Shown in pieces: positions 5,428 to 6,627 of a stretch of 6,627 nucleotides of DNA; within the stretch, counting starts at the first letter, position 1; every line of letters begins with the position of its first letter. Source of the DNA: JACPDD01 sp040900105. GTDB taxonomy: Bacteria > Patescibacteriota > Microgenomatia > Levybacterales > UBA12049. The translations under genes and the position numbers were made by a program. Where the stretch lies: the NCBI GenBank assembly GCA_040900105.1, contig JBBDZP010000019.1, positions 1 through 6,627 of the forward strand, given 5' to 3'. Under the pieces are notes generated by a model. That model had not been told where the DNA came from, did no database searches, and was given only the letters and a program-made list of their open reading frames with translations.

Positions 5428-6300
5428 ATGCCCCAAAGTACCCATTATCATCATCTAAAAGAAAAGTGGACCAAGCGCCACAGAGAACTTCAAAAAAATC
5501 TTCTGGAGAAGCACGCGGACTCTCTGCATTGGCTTAGTCAAAATTCAAAACAATTAATGGTGAGCTCTCTGGGCGGCTTGCTTCTTCTGGCCGCACCAGG
5601 AAAACCCTTACTCACAGCACCCCATCTGCTTGCTTCGGGATCTGAGCTTGCCGCACCCATAGATAAAAGTGTTTTTCTCTCCTCTGACCTTAACTCCTCC
5701 CTACCTGAAGAGGGGACTCCTTTGACGCCTGAGCAAGAAAAGAATGTCATAGACATCTTAAAACGGAACTTTGGATTAAACATCAGCGCAGAAGAAAACG
5801 GAATAAGACTTGAGAGAAATTATGGCAGAATTGGTGCGGAACAACACTTGGCGCGCTACCCCGGGGATACAATGGCAACGCACTTTGATAATGAAGAGGA
5901 CGCAAGGCGCTATTGGAGCTCCGGAATGGCCCCAGGGTTAGGCGCATGGCGCTATTTTGCTCAAGGGCACACACTCACCCAGGAAGATGTGCAACGCGAA
6001 AAATACTACCTGGCAATTCAAACCTTCTTAGCTCCCGGATATAACCAGAATGTTAAAAAATTCTCCGATTTTTTTAAATTTAAAAAAATGCTTGTTGTGA
6101 ATCCGGAAAACGGAAAAGCTTTGGTTGCTGTAATAGGTGACGCAGGACCCGCCCAATGGACACGCAAGCACTTAGGTGGCTCTCCTGAAGTAATGCACTA
6201 CCTGGAAAGAGTAGACGGGGCGCAAGTTGGCTCCGTTGTTTATTTTTTTATTGATGATCCGGAAAATAGAGTCCCATTGGGTCCCATAAGTGTGAAATAA
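5428..6300 (+). CDS. Membrane-anchored extracytoplasmic protein with a possible double-psi beta-barrel domain
   Basis: The 290-residue protein starts with about 40 residues rich in K, R and H, then a hydrophobic segment (about 42-59), consistent with an N-in signal anchor and export of the rest. A Ser/Pro-rich linker (about 66-100) leads to a conserved-looking domain with NYGRIGAEQHLARYPGD (131-147), GMAPGLGAWRYF (166-177), LVVNPENGKALVAVIGDAGP (222-241), GGSPEVM (250-256) and DDPENRVPLGP (276-286). The NPENGK...V.GDAGP part resembles RlpA-like double-psi beta-barrels (NxxNGxxxxVxVxDRGP), whose Asp here would be D238. From memory, similar proteins are common in Patescibacteria. A cell-wall role is inferred only; RlpA's usual DRGP is changed to DAGP. 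ATG 5428 follows an in-frame stop at 5422-5424 and has no Shine-Dalgarno sequence. Confidence 0.8.
   Translation: MPQSTHYHHLKEKWTKRHRELQKNLLEKHADSLHWLSQNSKQLMVSSLGGLLLLAAPGKPLLTAPHLLASGSELAAPIDKSVFLSSDLNSSLPEEGTPLTPEQEKNVIDILKRNFGLNISAEENGIRLERNYGRIGAEQHLARYPGDTMATHFDNEEDARRYWSSGMAPGLGAWRYFAQGHTLTQEDVQREKYYLAIQTFLAPGYNQNVKKFSDFFKFKKMLVVNPENGKALVAVIGDAGPAQWTRKHLGGSPEVMHYLERVDGAQVGSVVYFFIDDPENRVPLGPISVK
6068..6089. repeat. 22-bp perfect A/T palindrome inside the anchored-protein gene
   Basis: The sequence is A, seven T, AAA, TTT, seven A, T, and is its own reverse complement. It encodes most of the DFFKFKK stretch (about 214-220). In the reading frame, T6069 plus codons TTT-TTT form a U_UUU_UUU slippery heptamer; a -1 slip would meet TAA at once (6075-6077). 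Confidence 0.8.
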
Positions 6301-6627
6301 TGAGTAATGTGAGACACAAACATTTTTATAGCCATATAGTTGATACGACTTCAATTTCTATTGAAATTGCGGATATGAATTTAACATCGGACGAGAGAGT
6401 TCATCTTTTGTCTCTTGCCGAAAGCAATATTCATCATGCGGTCTTAGATACTATTCTTTCCGAACTTCCCGAAGATGACAAGAAGGAATTTTTAAAACAC
6501 GTTAAAGACGACAGTCACGACAAAATTTGGGATTTACTCAAAGACAAGGTTGAAAATATTGAAGGGAAAATCAAGAAGGCGGCAGAGGACATAAAAGCAG
6601 AACTCCACAAAGACATAGAAGAAGTAA
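6300..6627 (+). CDS. Small charged helical protein, 3' end beyond window (partial, at least 109 aa)
   Basis: An ATG overlaps the last base of the upstream TAA (TAATG), so reinitiation by ribosomes finishing the anchored-protein gene is likely; no Shine-Dalgarno sequence is seen. The visible 109 residues begin MSNVRHKHFYSHIVD, continue with MNLTSDERVHLLSLAESNIHH (26-46), LSELPEDDKKEFLKHV (53-68) and a Lys/Glu-rich, likely coiled-coil tail ending in KAELHKDIEEV. There is no signal peptide or membrane segment. Similar short helical proteins recur in Patescibacteria, and the middle faintly recalls DUF5663-type proteins, but I cannot assign a function. The frame is still open at the window end. 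Its tight coupling suggests it works with, or is co-regulated with, the anchored protein. Confidence 0.75.
   Translation, partial: MSNVRHKHFYSHIVDTTSISIEIADMNLTSDERVHLLSLAESNIHHAVLDTILSELPEDDKKEFLKHVKDDSHDKIWDLLKDKVENIEGKIKKAAEDIKAELHKDIEEV

Noticed and set aside
5538..5974. Minus-strand frames antisense to the anchored-protein gene
   Set aside because: The sense frame has a coherent signal anchor and conserved-looking domain; the antisense products look like shadows.
198..6300. Alternative genetic code with TGA as an amino acid
   Set aside because: No stop in the window is TGA, but the long frames also contain no internal TGA, which would be expected if TGA were a sense codon; the standard bacterial code explains everything.
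1..6627. CRISPR array, insertion sequence or rRNA
   Set aside because: No regularly spaced direct repeats, transposase-like motifs, terminal inverted repeats or rRNA-like sequence were found.

Overview
This 6.6 kb window is AT-rich (roughly high-30s % G+C by eye) and gene-dense. It holds two tRNA genes, five complete protein genes and the 5' part of a sixth. The protein set suggests a Patescibacteria (Candidate Phyla Radiation) genome, possibly the Microgenomates group. The signs are a flippase-like/DUF2079 membrane fusion, a PIG-V-type GT-C protein, an anchored protein with a conserved GDAGP region, and a small charged helical protein. This placement is an inference from the family mix and base composition. 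Five of the six protein genes have no recognisable Shine-Dalgarno sequence, and several starts sit within a few bases of a tRNA end, a -10 box or an upstream stop. All five visible stops are TAA or TAG, and no long frame is broken by TGA, so the standard bacterial code fits.

Layout. Positions 2-74 (-) are tRNA-Lys(CUU) and 119-190 (+) are tRNA-Arg(UCG). They are divergent across 44 bp that contain a palindromic double -10 element. Seven bases after tRNA-Arg, an 824-residue polytopic protein starts (198-2672, +): a flippase-like LPG-synthase transmembrane domain fused to a DUF2079 GT-C domain. Its 3' end overlaps by 14 bp the 3' end of a convergent dinB-type Y-family polymerase (2659-3912, -). 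A 109-bp divergent region then separates dinB from a + strand series: an 82-residue hydrophilic protein (4022-4270), a PIG-V-like GT-C membrane protein re-started at GTG 4272 (to 5405), a membrane-anchored protein with a possible double-psi beta-barrel (5428-6300), and a small charged helical protein that begins on the last base of the previous stop codon (6300, running off the window).

How the genes fit together. The two GT-C proteins and the flippase-like domain point to glycan or lipid-linked sugar transfer on the outer face of the cytoplasmic membrane. The anchored protein would face the same compartment. dinB is a translesion polymerase gene inserted in the opposite orientation between the two envelope blocks. 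No mobile element, CRISPR array or rRNA was seen. No intergenic stretch exceeds 109 bp, so there is no long non-coding region to describe. The most unusual structural signals are the tRNA-to-mRNA junction, the likely leaderless promoter at 3987-4022, a minus-strand terminator-like hairpin inside the first large gene (527-554), and a 22-bp all-A/T palindrome inside the anchored-protein gene (6068-6089).
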